DNA from: Saprospiraceae bacterium
GTDB lineage: Bacteria; Bacteroidota; Bacteroidia; Chitinophagales; Saprospiraceae
Length of the DNA: 35,736 bases
Direction of reading: 5' to 3'
NCBI GenBank assembly: GCA_020631545.1
Contig: JAHDHB010000008.1
Coordinates: forward strand, 1 to 35,736
The position numbers were made by a program, and so were the translations under genes. Positions 1 to 8,814 of this stretch are shown piece by piece (the first letter of the stretch is position 1; each line of letters starts with the position of its first letter). The notes under the pieces are model-generated. The model saw only the letters and a program-made list of their open reading frames with translations, ran no database searches and was not told the origin of the DNA.

Positions 1-1104
1 AAAGAAAGTGATCCTCCTGCTGAAGCATTCATTCTATTAGCAAGATTGAGTGTTTTTGAAAAGGACTTCGCTAGAGCTTTAGAACATTATAATAGAGCTA
101 TAGGTATTAATCCTGAGTTGAATGATGAAGAGTTGGCTTTCAGTATCTCTAATCAAGGGAAAACGCTTGAAGCTGATAGTGCTGAAGAAGAAGAAGCATT
201 TTTTGATGAAGATTCGGAAGACATAGAAAGTATAGCTGAATTTCTCCGAAAACCTGATATCGATTTTTCCCACGTTGGAGGAATGGAAGATGTTAAGGAG
301 GAAATTCGAGTGAAAATTATTCATCCTATCAAACATGCAGAGTTGTATGAAGCTTATGGGAAAAAAGCGGGAGGAGGTATTCTGTTATACGGCCCGCCAG
401 GGTGTGGAAAAACGCTTATAGCTAAGGCTATAGCAGGAGAAGCAGAAGCAGATTTTCTGGCTGTTGGAATTCATGAGATTCTAGACATGTATAAAGGAAA
501 TAGTGAAAAAAATCTTAATGAGATTTTTGAGTTGGCGCGAAGAAGAACTCCTTGTGTTTTGTTTTTTGATGAAGTGGATGCTATCGGAGCAAGCCGTAGG
601 GATCTTAAGAAGAGTGGCTCTAGTCACCTCAGCAATCAATTTCTCTCTGAAATGGATGGAATTGATAGCGACAATGAAGGTCTATTAGCTTTAGCCGCAA
701 CGAATGCTCCTTGGAATCTTGATCCTGCGTTGATAAGACCAGGACGTTTTGAAAGAATGATGTTTGTGCCTCCTCCTGATTTTTCGGCGAGGAAGTATAT
801 TTTTAATATTTTACTTAGTGACAAGCCTTTAGGTGAAATCAACTATGACCAAATCTGTGAGGAAACGGAGGAGTTTTCAGGTGCAGATATTAAATCAGTT
901 GTTGAAATAGCCACCGATATATGCTTGAAACTGTCTCTTGAGACAAAACAAGAACAACTGATTTCGCAAAATCATCTTCTTGAGGCACTGAAAAAAGTCA
1001 AACCCTCTACTAAAGAATGGTTTAAAACAGCAAAAAATTATGCTGTTTATGCGAATGATGGCGGTCAATATGATGATATTCTTAATTACTTGAATGACCG
1101 TTAA
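1..1104 (+). CDS. TPR-AAA+ ATPase, 5' end outside window
   Basis: The reading frame is open to base 1, so the gene begins upstream; a TTG at 46 is in frame but lies inside a TPR helix and is not the true start. The first ~40 codons form a tetratricopeptide repeat (ending AIGINPEL), followed by an acidic linker (about 130-250) and one AAA+ module. Walker A GPPGCGKT is encoded at 391-414, Walker B (LFFDEVDAIG) near 556-588, a sensor-1 Asn in AATNAPW, and two arginine-finger candidates in IRPGRFER. The module resembles the p97/SpoVK-type classical AAA clade, which remodels or unfolds proteins. The TPR part probably recruits clients or partners. Substrate unknown; AAA assignment is sure, biological role is not. 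Confidence 0.9.
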   Translation, partial: KESDPPAEAFILLARLSVFEKDFARALEHYNRAIGINPELNDEELAFSISNQGKTLEADSAEEEEAFFDEDSEDIESIAEFLRKPDIDFSHVGGMEDVKEEIRVKIIHPIKHAELYEAYGKKAGGGILLYGPPGCGKTLIAKAIAGEAEADFLAVGIHEILDMYKGNSEKNLNEIFELARRRTPCVLFFDEVDAIGASRRDLKKSGSSHLSNQFLSEMDGIDSDNEGLLALAATNAPWNLDPALIRPGRFERMMFVPPPDFSARKYIFNILLSDKPLGEINYDQICEETEEFSGADIKSVVEIATDICLKLSLETKQEQLISQNHLLEALKKVKPSTKEWFKTAKNYAVYANDGGQYDDILNYLNDR

Positions 1105-1509
1105 GTATTTTTTTACACGAAAAGCGATTTTTGTCATGTAGGCATTAGGATTGATGGAGTACCATACTTTATTTTTCCTTTATTGACAAAAAAACTCCGT
1201 GCTGACAATTATGTTTGTTGATTTTCTTCGTTCTTTTTACGGTAAATGGTAAGGTAGTCGGCCCAGCAATACCGATGACCGCCGCTTCTTAAGCTATCAA
1301 ATCTCCCATTTTTTTGATGACTTAGGCCGTATTAGAATGCTTGTTAGTTAACTTTTTTATCAGCATATACCTCAGGTTAAATTGTAGAAAAGGCAAATAT
1401 TTTGAGTTCCCTGAATGTGAAATTGGAATTCAATTTGTATAGTTTACCTGAACAAAACCCATAATCCATTATTTATTATTCTTTTTTGTTAACCAATAAA
1501 CAAAAAGAT
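1105..1509. other. Intergenic region with a decayed reverse-strand coding stretch
   Basis: About 400 bases without an intact gene. The left half holds a GC-richer patch (about 1255-1300) that reads as protein only on the minus strand (separate entry). The right half is AT-rich leader sequence for the TPR gene. No tRNA, strong hairpin or insertion-sequence end was seen. Confidence 0.5.
1209..1331 (-). pseudogene. Remnant of an unidentified gene (40 codons)
   Basis: On the minus strand there is a 40-codon stretch between two in-frame stops that looks protein-like (it contains RSGGHRYCWADYLTIYRKK and ends ENQQT before TAA). It has no ATG, GTG or TTG start, so it cannot be an intact gene as it stands. 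It sits in a locally GC-richer patch inside an AT-rich spacer. I do not recognise the family. It may be the 3' end of a lost gene or of a mobile element; chance cannot be excluded for a stretch this short. Confidence 0.3.
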
Positions 1510-2166
1510 ATGAACAAGGATTATGAAAACTTAAGTGAGGTACGGTTCCTTATAAACCGAAAACGTTACCAGTTAGCTGAAAATGAGCTAAGGAAGACCA
1601 TTGTACGTGAGTATAACAATGCTGATGCACATGCACTTCTTAGTTTTTGTTTCCTAAGGCAGAATCGTCTTGGTGAAGCTTTTGATGAAGCTCGACTCGC
1701 AATTCAGTTCGACCCAGAAGATGCGTATTGTTTTTATACGCTTTCTCAGGTTTTGCTACGCAATGAAAAATTTTGTGAAGCAGAAATGGCGATCAAAGAA
1801 AGCATTCGATTAGAACCCGAAAACCCTTCATTTTTTAAAATGTTGGGAAAGGTCTTCTTTATCCAAAAGAATTACGAAAAAGCCATAGAAATCCTAAACT
1901 TAGGATTAAGATTCGATCCCTTATCGGTAGGTTTATTAAACCTAAAAGCTAGTTGTTTTTTGGGAAAAAATGAAGTCGAACAAGCTCGTTCCATTTTGGA
2001 ATTAGCTATTAAGCTCGATCCCTTAGAGTCCAAAACTTTTGAAAATTTTGGTTGGTTATATCTCCAAGAGAATTATCAAACGAAATCTAAAACTTTTTTC
2101 TTGGAAGCTTTAAGGTTGAATCCTGAATCCCAAACCGCTGCAAATGGACTTATGCGTATAGCTTAG
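1510..2166 (+). CDS. Tetratricopeptide-repeat protein
   Basis: A 218-residue protein made almost entirely of TPR units. Five consecutive 34-residue repeats are visible, each ending in the usual acidic/Pro signature (FDPED, LEPEN, FDPLS, LDPLE, LNPES). There is no signal peptide or membrane segment, so it is predicted cytoplasmic and to act as a protein-binding scaffold. I chose the ATG at 1510, preceded by an A-rich leader typical of Bacteroidota, over an in-frame TTG at 1486. The fructosamine-kinase-like gene starts 30 bp downstream on the same strand, so the two may be co-transcribed. The AAA+ protein upstream also carries a TPR, but sequence alone does not link them. Confidence 0.85.
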   Translation: MNKDYENLSEVRFLINRKRYQLAENELRKTIVREYNNADAHALLSFCFLRQNRLGEAFDEARLAIQFDPEDAYCFYTLSQVLLRNEKFCEAEMAIKESIRLEPENPSFFKMLGKVFFIQKNYEKAIEILNLGLRFDPLSVGLLNLKASCFLGKNEVEQARSILELAIKLDPLESKTFENFGWLYLQENYQTKSKTFFLEALRLNPESQTAANGLMRIA

Positions 2167-2196
2167 TTATACGCATATTTTCCAATACAAAATGAT

Positions 2197-3060
2197 ATGC
2201 AAAATCAGCTAAAGGAAGCCCTTGAAGCTGTTTTGAAGCTCAAGATCCTGCAAGTGAAACCCCTATCTGGTGGTTCTATTAATACAGCATATGAACTACA
2301 CACGGAAAGGGGGAAATACTTCACCAAAAGTAATTCGGCTGCTCAATTTCCTAGGTTATTTTCCTTGGAAGCAAAGGGACTGAAGCTTTTGTCAATGTCG
2401 CGTACAATTCGCACTCCTTATATAATAGGAACAGCGGATTGTCATAGCTTTGCTTTTCTTTTGCTAGAGTTCATAGCTACAAAAAAGACAGGCAATCGAG
2501 TATTTTGGGAAACCTTTGGGACGCTACTAGCTCAATTGCATCGTACTTCTAATCCAAAATTTGGTTTAGACTGCGATAACTATATAGGTTCTTTGTCGCA
2601 ATCAAATAAAGAACATGCAAAATTTGTCCATTTCTTTAGAGAGGAACGATTAAGACCTTTGGTTAAGTTGGCACGTTCAAACAACTATTTCAATCTAGTT
2701 GAGGAAAGAGCCTTTGAGGTCTTGTACAAAAAACTTCCTAGTTTAATTCCTGAGGAACGACCAGCATTAATTCATGGCGACCTTTGGAGTGGAAATTTTT
2801 TAATTGATGCAAATAATCAACCTGTATTGATCGATCCTGCTGTTTGTTTTGCTCATCGCGAAATGGATCTGGCTATGTCTACCCTATTTGGAGGATTTCA
2901 TACTATTTTTTATGAAGCTTATCAAAACGCCTTCCCCACCGCACCGAATTTAAGTGAGCGATTGGAGGTTTACCAATTGTATTACCTACTCGTACACGTC
3001 AACCTATTTGGCGAAAGCTACGTTTCTTCTGTACGAAACATCCTAAACAAATATTGTTGA
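2197..3060 (+). CDS. Fructosamine kinase family protein (protein-deglycating kinase-like)
   Basis: This 287-residue protein has the layout of the fructosamine-3-kinase / ketosamine-3-kinase family, in the APH/choline-kinase fold. Visible landmarks are a Gly-rich N-lobe loop (LSGGSINTAY, ~23-32), a candidate ATP-binding Lys44, Glu58 in the LEAKGL helix, the catalytic HGDLWSGN at 193-200, the metal-binding IDPA at 212-215, and the family-typical HREMDLAMSTLFGGF at 220-234. Family members phosphorylate sugar adducts on protein lysines, which makes them decompose, so it would act as a cytoplasmic repair enzyme. Length matches the family. It begins 30 bp after the TPR gene. Confidence 0.88.
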   Translation: MQNQLKEALEAVLKLKILQVKPLSGGSINTAYELHTERGKYFTKSNSAAQFPRLFSLEAKGLKLLSMSRTIRTPYIIGTADCHSFAFLLLEFIATKKTGNRVFWETFGTLLAQLHRTSNPKFGLDCDNYIGSLSQSNKEHAKFVHFFREERLRPLVKLARSNNYFNLVEERAFEVLYKKLPSLIPEERPALIHGDLWSGNFLIDANNQPVLIDPAVCFAHREMDLAMSTLFGGFHTIFYEAYQNAFPTAPNLSERLEVYQLYYLLVHVNLFGESYVSSVRNILNKYC

Positions 3061-3086
3061 AATGACAAGGAGAACGAAAAAATTAC

Positions 3087-3614
3087 TTATATTCTAATCG
3101 ACTTCTTTTCCTTAGTATCCTGAGGAGTACCCTTTGGATTGTCGCCATTAGGCGGATATTGATAATAGAAAAATTGCCCGTCTTCCCCTAGCTGTTTTTT
3201 CATTTCTTCAAATAACTGTTCCATATCTTCAGCCTTGAATAACTCTGCACTTCTAAGTAACAAATCAGGTAACATTTTTGAATTTTCTTCCAATCCTTCA
3301 AAATATTCCTCTGAAGGACGCATACCTTCTGGTAATTGTTCAAAACCTTGAGGGAAAAAATCAAAAAAGCTACTGATATTCAAGGAGTCACCATCAATAC
3401 TCATCCATCCTTGTTCATCCAATTTCTTTAAGTCAAGCCCTTCCATTTGCATGCGAGAATCTTCAAAAGCTTGATTAAAAGAACGCATCATCTCCTCCAT
3501 CATCTGTTCCATGTCAATAAAAGGAGTCCCTAAGTCTTCGGAATTATTTTGAGCAAAAGCAGAATTTGTCCCTATAACTGCAAGTAAAAGAACTAAGTGT
3601 ACAATATTTTTCAT
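3087..3614 (-). CDS. Secreted acidic Met/Glu-rich protein, unknown function
   Basis: A 175-residue protein with a clear signal peptide (hydrophobic core LVLLLAVIG, likely cut after NSAFA at residue 21). The mature part is acidic and rich in Met, Glu, Phe and Gln, with helical segments such as MEQMMEEMMRSFNQAF, and ends in a basic tail (KEKKSIRI). No Cys follows the signal, so it is probably periplasmic and soluble. I do not recognise the family. It is convergent with the fructosamine kinase gene and divergent from ychF, with which it shares a ~137-bp promoter region. Confidence 0.7.
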   Translation of the reverse strand: MKNIVHLVLLLAVIGTNSAFAQNNSEDLGTPFIDMEQMMEEMMRSFNQAFEDSRMQMEGLDLKKLDEQGWMSIDGDSLNISSFFDFFPQGFEQLPEGMRPSEEYFEGLEENSKMLPDLLLRSAELFKAEDMEQLFEEMKKQLGEDGQFFYYQYPPNGDNPKGTPQDTKEKKSIRI

Positions 3615-3695
3615 TTGATGTCAACGTTTTTAGTGACTACCGATATTTTTCTATAAAGTTATCAAATTTTAAACCAATTTCTAAGACAATAGCGC

Positions 3696-3703
3696 TATCT
3701 TTG
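3696..3703 (+). promoter_or_regulatory. Probable -7 promoter element of ychF
   Basis: TATCTTTG matches the Bacteroidota housekeeping -7 consensus TAnnTTTG exactly and lies 48 bases before the ychF ATG. No good TTTG -33 box was found at the expected distance, so this is a half-match. Confidence 0.45.
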
Positions 3704-3751
3704 CACCCGCTTAGTGTATACTAATAATAAACAAGCAAATTAATTAAAGAT

Positions 3752-4849
3752 ATGGCTCTTAAATGCGGCATCGTCGGCCTTCCAAATGTAGGCAAATCAA
3801 CTCTTTTTAATGCACTGTCTTCTGCAAAGGCTCAATCGGCAAACTTTCCCTTTTGCACGGTAGAACCTAATGTGGGAACAATAACAGTTCCCGATACTCG
3901 CTTGGAAGAGTTAGAAAAGCTCGTCAATCCCCAACGCGTTCTTCCCACCACTATTGAAATTGTGGATATTGCTGGGCTTATCAAAGGCGCTAGCCAAGGA
4001 GAAGGGCTTGGAAATCAGTTTCTTGCTAATATTCGTGAAGTTGATGCTATCATCCATGTTGTCCGCTGCTTTGATAATGATAATGTTATTCATGTAGATG
4101 GCAAAGTAAATCCTGTAGATGATAAGGATGTTATCGATACAGAGCTGCAATTAAAGGATTTAGAAACACTAGACAAACGCATTGATAAGCTAAGAAGACA
4201 AGCAAAGAGTAACGATAAAGCTGCTGTAAAAGCACTAGATTTTTCGGAGCGTATCAAAGCGCATATTGAAGCTGGGAACTCTGCTCGTTCATTTGAGTAT
4301 GAGGAGGAAGAAGCGCCCTTGATGGAAGAACTCTTGTTACTGACTAGTAAGCCTGTGCTTTATGTCTGCAATGTAGATGAAGATTCTGTGATAAGTGGAA
4401 ATGCTTATACGAAACAACTTACAGAAGCTGTAGCAGGAGAAAACGCTCAAGTGATTCTTATCAGTGCAGAAATCGAAGCAGAAATTTCGGAATTGGATAC
4501 TTACGAGGAACGCCTTGAGTTTCTTTCTGAATTAGGACTCAAAGAACCTGGTGTAAACAAGCTAATAACTTCTTGTTATGCGTTACTCAACTTGATTACG
4601 TACTTCACTGCTGGAGAAAAAGAGGTGCGGGCTTGGACAATTGAAGTTGGAACCTTAGCTCCTCAAGCAGCGGGTGTCATACACTCTGATTTTGAAAAAG
4701 GATTTATCCGTGCTGAGGTCATCAAATACGAGGACTATATCACATATGGTTCCGAACAAGCCGTTAAAGAGGCTGGTAAGCTAGGTGTAGAGGGGAAAGA
4801 ATATGAGGTTATTGATGGTGATGTGATGCACTTCCGTTTTAATGTTTAA
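3752..4849 (+). CDS. ychF: Redox-responsive ATPase YchF (Obg/OLA1 family)
   Basis: This 365-residue protein matches universal YchF/OLA1 throughout. The P-loop is at G9-T17 (GLPNVGKST), switch-II DIAGL at 72-76, and NVDE at 207-210 replaces the NKxD of true GTPases; that change is the reason the family prefers ATP. A helical insertion occupies about 130-195 and a C-terminal TGS domain about 280-365 (FTAGEKEVRAWTI). Family members bind ribosomes and influence translation and oxidative-stress responses. The ATG at 3752 follows an A-rich leader and a TATCTTTG promoter element. A strong terminator follows the stop codon. Confidence 0.97.
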   Translation: MALKCGIVGLPNVGKSTLFNALSSAKAQSANFPFCTVEPNVGTITVPDTRLEELEKLVNPQRVLPTTIEIVDIAGLIKGASQGEGLGNQFLANIREVDAIIHVVRCFDNDNVIHVDGKVNPVDDKDVIDTELQLKDLETLDKRIDKLRRQAKSNDKAAVKALDFSERIKAHIEAGNSARSFEYEEEEAPLMEELLLLTSKPVLYVCNVDEDSVISGNAYTKQLTEAVAGENAQVILISAEIEAEISELDTYEERLEFLSELGLKEPGVNKLITSCYALLNLITYFTAGEKEVRAWTIEVGTLAPQAAGVIHSDFEKGFIRAEVIKYEDYITYGSEQAVKEAGKLGVEGKEYEVIDGDVMHFRFNV

Positions 4850-4871
4850 ATGAACGGCAATGTGTTTGTCG

Positions 4872-4921
4872 AAAAAGAAAAAGGGAATTCATCAAAACTG
4901 ATGAATTCCCTTTTTCTTTTT
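4872..4921. terminator. Bidirectional Rho-independent terminator after ychF
   Basis: A perfect 23-bp stem (4872-4894 with 4899-4921) closes a 4-base AAAC loop, with A-rich and T-rich outer ends, so it would end transcription from either side. It lies between the convergent ychF and lipoprotein genes. Confidence 0.9.
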
Positions 4922-4935
4922 TAAGCGAAATTGCT

Positions 4936-5514
4936 CTATTCCGTTATCTCTAGTTTTCCTCGAATATTCCAGTTAATATTAATTCCAGGGTATACGCTGA
5001 CTAAAGGATTCCAAGTTCCTACCGAATTATCATAGAACCAATCTCCATTGGTCGCCGCAGGGCCTGGGTCGCATCCCAAAATGGCTCCATCACCTGTATA
5101 TTCAATAGCTAACCACAAATCATCTGTATCTACGGTTACTGGCGTTGTCAATGTATGCGTATTCCAGCTATCGGCACTTACGTTTTCGACACTTTGCTCA
5201 TAAACCATTTCCATACTCAAGTCAGATTTTTTATAAACCTTGACTTTACAACTAGTCGGTAAATTACGGATGTAAAAATCAATTTCTTTCAGTTTTGCGC
5301 CTTCATATTCAGTCAATAAATTCGCAGGGAATTTGGCCGCTCCTTGGTAAGTACCTGCTGCAAGACTTGGAGCAGCTAGGTTAGCACCATCGTAATTAAT
5401 GATCTCGTAAGAGATTTTATCTTTTTTGCAAGAAGTGGATACCATTAGGCAAATAGCAAAGAAGAAAACACCTAAGGTTCGAGGCAAAGCGGAGGTAAAA
5501 TAGTTTCTAAGCAT
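4936..5514 (-). CDS. Predicted outer-membrane/periplasmic lipoprotein, beta-rich
   Basis: A 192-residue protein with a lipoprotein signal: hydrophobic stretch VFFFAICLMVSTS, then Cys29 and KKDK. I take the ATG at 5514; a TTG two codons upstream (5520) is possible. The mature part alternates short polar beta strands and ends RGKLEITE, in the style of beta-sandwich domains (for instance ITYYDNANLSAPSLPAGTYEAA-like secreted proteins of this phylum), but no named family is claimed. It is convergent with ychF across the terminator, and a separate terminator precedes it, so it is probably transcribed alone. Confidence 0.7.
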   Translation of the reverse strand: MLRNYFTSALPRTLGVFFFAICLMVSTSCKKDKISYEIINYDGANLAAPSLAAGTYQGAAKFPANLLTEYEGAKLKEIDFYIRNLPTSCKVKVYKKSDLSMEMVYEQSVENVSADSWNTHTLTTPVTVDTDDLWLAIEYTGDGAILGCDPGPAATNGDWFYDNSVGTWNPLVSVYPGININWNIRGKLEITE

Positions 5515-5617
5515 GTTCAACTGTTTTTATTGTTAATAATCAGGTTTTTCAAAAGTATATCTATTCACCTGCAACTTTTATACCAAGGGAGATTTTTATA
5601 AACACTAGATAAAAATA

Positions 5618-5653
5618 AATAAGGCGTACCATCTCAAAATGATACGCCTTATT
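5618..5653 (-). terminator. Rho-independent terminator of the coiled-coil gene
   Basis: Arms AATAAGGCGTA (5618-5628) and TACGCCTTATT (5643-5653) form an 11-bp stem, extendable past one mismatch. Read on the minus strand it is followed by a T-rich run (TTATTTTTATC), so it should end transcripts of the 5704-6681 gene. Confidence 0.75.
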
Positions 5654-5703
5654 CTTTCATAAAAATCCTCGAATTTCAATACTCCATTTCCTTTAGATGC
5701 TGT

Positions 5704-6681
5704 TTACTTCAATAAAAACTCACCAGAGCCAATTAAGTTCGCATCCCAGAAGACCTCCGCCTTGTAGTTACCACGTTCTAAACCGTCAGGTTCCTTCCAC
5801 TCCATACAGACATTTTGAGAGAGTTTGTCGTAGTCTATGGTTTCCGAATTGGTATAACGGATTTCTTCTCCTGTTTTAGAATCTTCGATAAATCCAGAAC
5901 CCTCGCTTTCGATAGCTAATGTTTCACCTTGAGGATTGACAATTTTGAGGTATAGAATTTCTTGCCCCATTTTAGCGATTTTATTTTCTGCTACAACAAA
6001 GCAAATCTTCATTTTATCTGATTTCTTAGCAATAGTTGTTTCGATGTCCCCCTTTTTCTTTTCCATGACACCAACGCCTTTCAAACTGTGAATAGAAAGC
6101 ATGGAGCCAAGCTTAATGGTTTTATCCTTCTTCTCATTTTTTTCTTCTAACTCCTCCTTGGCCTCTTCTAGGGCTTTATTTTCCTCTTCCTTTTCTTCGA
6201 CGGTTCCCTCCAAGGCTACTTTTGCTTCTTCTAACTGCGAATTAGAAGCTTTCAGCGTCTCATTTTCAGCTTTTAATGTTTCTATCTGCCCCATAGAGCT
6301 ATCTCGCTGCGTTGTAAATTCGCTGATGGCTAAACGTGCTTGGGCTAATTCTTCCTCCGTAGCCTTACCACTAGAGGTTAATTCACGAATCTTAGCTTTA
6401 GCTCTACGCAATTCACTGCCTAATTTTTGTTTTTGTTCCTCAATACTAGCACGTAGATCTTCATTTTCGGCAGAGATTTGATCGAGTTGAGCAATCGCCT
6501 CATCATATTGAGTTTGCAATTCTTGTTGCATCTCTTCCGCTTGAGTCAATTTCTGCTCTTGCTGAACAATAACCTTACTTTGCTTAGCCTTGCTTGTCAA
6601 TAACCAAGCATTCAAGCCTAATAAAAGAGCTATAATAACTCCAAGTACAATCGGTAAAACATTATTCGAACTTCCGCTCAT
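5704..6681 (-). CDS. Membrane-anchored coiled-coil protein
   Basis: A 325-residue protein with an N-terminal membrane anchor (residues ~8-29, VLPIVLGVIIALLLGLNAWL), a long charged coiled coil (~33-192, Glu/Lys/Gln-rich with heptad Leu/Ile), and a C-terminal globular domain (~195-325) that looks beta-rich (KICFVVAENKIAKMGQEILYLKI and a later VCMEWKEP strand). The short N-terminus and single anchor suggest that the coiled coil spans the periplasm and positions the C-terminal domain. Function unknown; a structural or envelope-spacing role is only inferred. The ATG at 6681 is the first possible start and its own terminator lies downstream. Confidence 0.8.
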   Translation of the reverse strand: MSGSSNNVLPIVLGVIIALLLGLNAWLLTSKAKQSKVIVQQEQKLTQAEEMQQELQTQYDEAIAQLDQISAENEDLRASIEEQKQKLGSELRRAKAKIRELTSSGKATEEELAQARLAISEFTTQRDSSMGQIETLKAENETLKASNSQLEEAKVALEGTVEEKEEENKALEEAKEELEEKNEKKDKTIKLGSMLSIHSLKGVGVMEKKKGDIETTIAKKSDKMKICFVVAENKIAKMGQEILYLKIVNPQGETLAIESEGSGFIEDSKTGEEIRYTNSETIDYDKLSQNVCMEWKEPDGLERGNYKAEVFWDANLIGSGEFLLK

Positions 6682-6987
6682 GGATATTCAAGTTTTATTA
6701 TGGGTTAAACAAAAATAGGCTTGTAATACGAATGACCTTCTATATCAAATGCCAAGCTACAAAGGTATTAGAATTTTGACAATTATCCATCATGAAAGAA
6801 GAGAAAAGAATAAGTAAAAAGAAATTTCTGTTGGTGTTTATTTAGAAAATTACTAATACAAACTACATTATACCTCCTTATCAAGGAGTTATTTGTCAAA
6901 TTCATAATTTACAACAAATAATTTCCTATTTTGCAAGCTAAGTGGGTGGTGGTGAATAAACAACACTTTTGACGAGGCTATTTTTTT

Positions 6988-7101
6988 ATGACTTTTAGTA
7001 AAAAAGATGCCGTCAAAATTATTGTCGATTTAGTAATGCTTACTTTTATTGCTTTCCTAATTATCAAAGATTTATATAGCTTATGGCAAAATACAACTTA
7101 A
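6988..7101 (+). CDS. Small single-pass membrane peptide (37 aa) overlapping the exonuclease gene
   Basis: ATG at 6988 opens a 37-codon frame ending in TAA at 7099-7101. The peptide starts MTFSKKDAVKII, has one hydrophobic segment (LVMLTFIAFLII) and a polar C-terminus (KDLYSLWQNTT). Its last 19 bases overlap the start of the exonuclease gene (ATG at 7083) in another frame, an arrangement often seen in translational coupling. It could be a real microprotein or a leader ORF tuning the exonuclease. No homolog recognised; conservation cannot be judged from one sequence. Confidence 0.5.
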   Translation: MTFSKKDAVKIIVDLVMLTFIAFLIIKDLYSLWQNTT

Positions 7102-7808
7102 ATCAAATCCTCTTTATTGATATTGAAACGGTATCTGGGAAGGCTTCCTATGAGGAATTGGATGAGCGTATGCAGCACCTTTGGGGACTCAAGGCTAAAA
7201 TTATTTATCGTAACCAAGAGCCGCCTGAACCAAAAGAGTCCTATACCGAAAAAGCAGGAATCTACGCCGAATTTGGTAAAATTGTTTGCATTTCAGTAGG
7301 TATTTTCTCGGTTGACGCCGAAGGAAATCGACAATTGAGGATGAAATCCTTTGCTAGTGAGGACGAAGCAGAATTACTTCGGGATTTTACTGAATTATTG
7401 ATAAAAAATCCGAAATTCCGTTATTTTTGTGGCCATAATATAAAGGAGTTTGATATTCCCTACATCTGTCGCAGGATGATGGTCAATAGTTTGCCCCTGC
7501 CGCATATCCTAGATATTTCAGGGAAAAAACCGTGGGAGTTGGATTACCTCTTGGATACGATGTTAATGTGGAAGTTTGGGGATTATAAAAATTATACTTC
7601 CTTATCTTTGTTGACAGCTATCTTTGATATTCCTTCTCCAAAAGACGATATTGATGGTAGTGATGTTGGACGTGTATTCTGGGAAGAAAAGGATCTTGAT
7701 CGCATAGCGATTTATTGCGAAAAAGATGTCATCGCAGTAGCACAATTATTGTTACGGTTTGAACGTGAACCTCTTGTGGAAGAAGCTTCTGTTTTTTCCG
7801 CTAGGTAA
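7083..7808 (+). CDS. Predicted 3'-5' exonuclease, PolB-exonuclease-like (DnaQ fold)
   Basis: The 241-residue protein carries the three motifs of DEDDy exonucleases: ExoI FIDIETV with Asp13 and Glu15; ExoII FCGHNIKEFDIPYICRR with Asp124; ExoIII IAIYCEKDV with Tyr211 and Asp215. It is a stand-alone protein with no polymerase domain, matching the family annotated as predicted PolB-related 3'-5' exonuclease, which is common in Bacteroidota. It should degrade 3' DNA ends with two metal ions; its pathway is unknown. It overlaps the 37-aa membrane ORF upstream, and rpe follows 93 bp later on the same strand. Confidence 0.9.
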   Translation: MAKYNLNQILFIDIETVSGKASYEELDERMQHLWGLKAKIIYRNQEPPEPKESYTEKAGIYAEFGKIVCISVGIFSVDAEGNRQLRMKSFASEDEAELLRDFTELLIKNPKFRYFCGHNIKEFDIPYICRRMMVNSLPLPHILDISGKKPWELDYLLDTMLMWKFGDYKNYTSLSLLTAIFDIPSPKDDIDGSDVGRVFWEEKDLDRIAIYCEKDVIAVAQLLLRFEREPLVEEASVFSAR

Positions 7809-7901
7809 GAGGTGGTGAGGAAGATTCGTTGACTCACCAACACCGAATAAAGATGTTCTATAAAAACTTAGGGCTTTATCCCTAAAAAAACATATAAATC
7901 A

Positions 7902-8576
7902 ATGAAACAGCATTTAATTGCACCATCCCTTTTAGCAGCTGACTTTACCAAGCTAGGGGAAGATATAGAAATGGTTAACAACAGCGAAGCCGATTGGTTT
8001 CACTTGGATGTAATGGATGGGAATTTTGTTCCAAATATATCCTATGGCATGTCGATAATCAAAGCCATTAAAGGCATGGCAAAGAAACCTTTAGATGTCC
8101 ATCTAATGATCGAAGAGCCTGAAAGGTATATTGAGCAATTTCGAGAGGCAGGAGCTGATATTATCACTGTTCACTATGAGGCATGCCCACATATTCACCG
8201 TACTATCCAACAGATTAAAGAAACAGGAGCTAAAGCAGGGGTAGCGATTAACCCTGGAACCCCCGTCTCTGTTTTAGATGATATTTTAGAAGATTTAGAC
8301 ATGGTGTTGGTCATGTCCGTAAATCCTGGCTTTGGTGGTCAAAAATTCATCTATAGAACACTTCAAAAAATAAAAGATTTGAGAGAACGAATGGATATTC
8401 GCAACCTTTCTAAACTAATTGAAGTAGACGGAGGTGTAGGCTTACAAAACGCAGAAGTCGTGGTGAAATCAGGAGCAGATGTGCTTGTAGCAGGAAGCAG
8501 TGTTTTTAAATCAAAAAATCCAACAAATTCCATACATTTGCTCAAGCAAGTCGTGAAAAATACAAGCATCGTTTAG
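7902..8576 (+). CDS. rpe: Ribulose-phosphate 3-epimerase
   Basis: A TIM-barrel enzyme of 224 residues that interconverts ribulose 5-phosphate and xylulose 5-phosphate in the pentose phosphate pathway. The active-site residues are in place: Ser9 (APSLLAADF), His34 and Asp36 with Met38 (HLDVMDGNFVPN), His67 (DVHLMIEEP), the phosphate-loop region NPGFGGQKF at 141-149, and Asp176 in EVDGGV. Length and motifs are standard. The ATG at 7902 follows an A-rich leader. Probably cytoplasmic housekeeping, possibly on one transcript with the exonuclease. Confidence 0.97.
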   Translation: MKQHLIAPSLLAADFTKLGEDIEMVNNSEADWFHLDVMDGNFVPNISYGMSIIKAIKGMAKKPLDVHLMIEEPERYIEQFREAGADIITVHYEACPHIHRTIQQIKETGAKAGVAINPGTPVSVLDDILEDLDMVLVMSVNPGFGGQKFIYRTLQKIKDLRERMDIRNLSKLIEVDGGVGLQNAEVVVKSGADVLVAGSSVFKSKNPTNSIHLLKQVVKNTSIV

Positions 8577-8814
8577 TAAGATGAAGAATTATTTTTATTT
8601 GAAAGGTCGTACATAAGCCCTTGCTTAGTATGCTCTCTCATATAATTCGTCAAAATAATTCTTATATGAAACCCTTGTAATTTCTTATATGTCTTATATG
8701 GTTCAAAGCCCGTTATGAGAGAAATTTGCTATTTCACATAATATTAACACTTACTTACCGTTTTACTAAAATGAAGTTCCTTTACCCAAACAAAATTGGG
8801 ACAATTTGAAGAAT

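Noticed and set aside
6101-6481. 126-codon Ser-rich plus-strand ORF
   Set aside because: Exact antisense of the Glu/Lys-rich coiled coil; such complements are open by composition.
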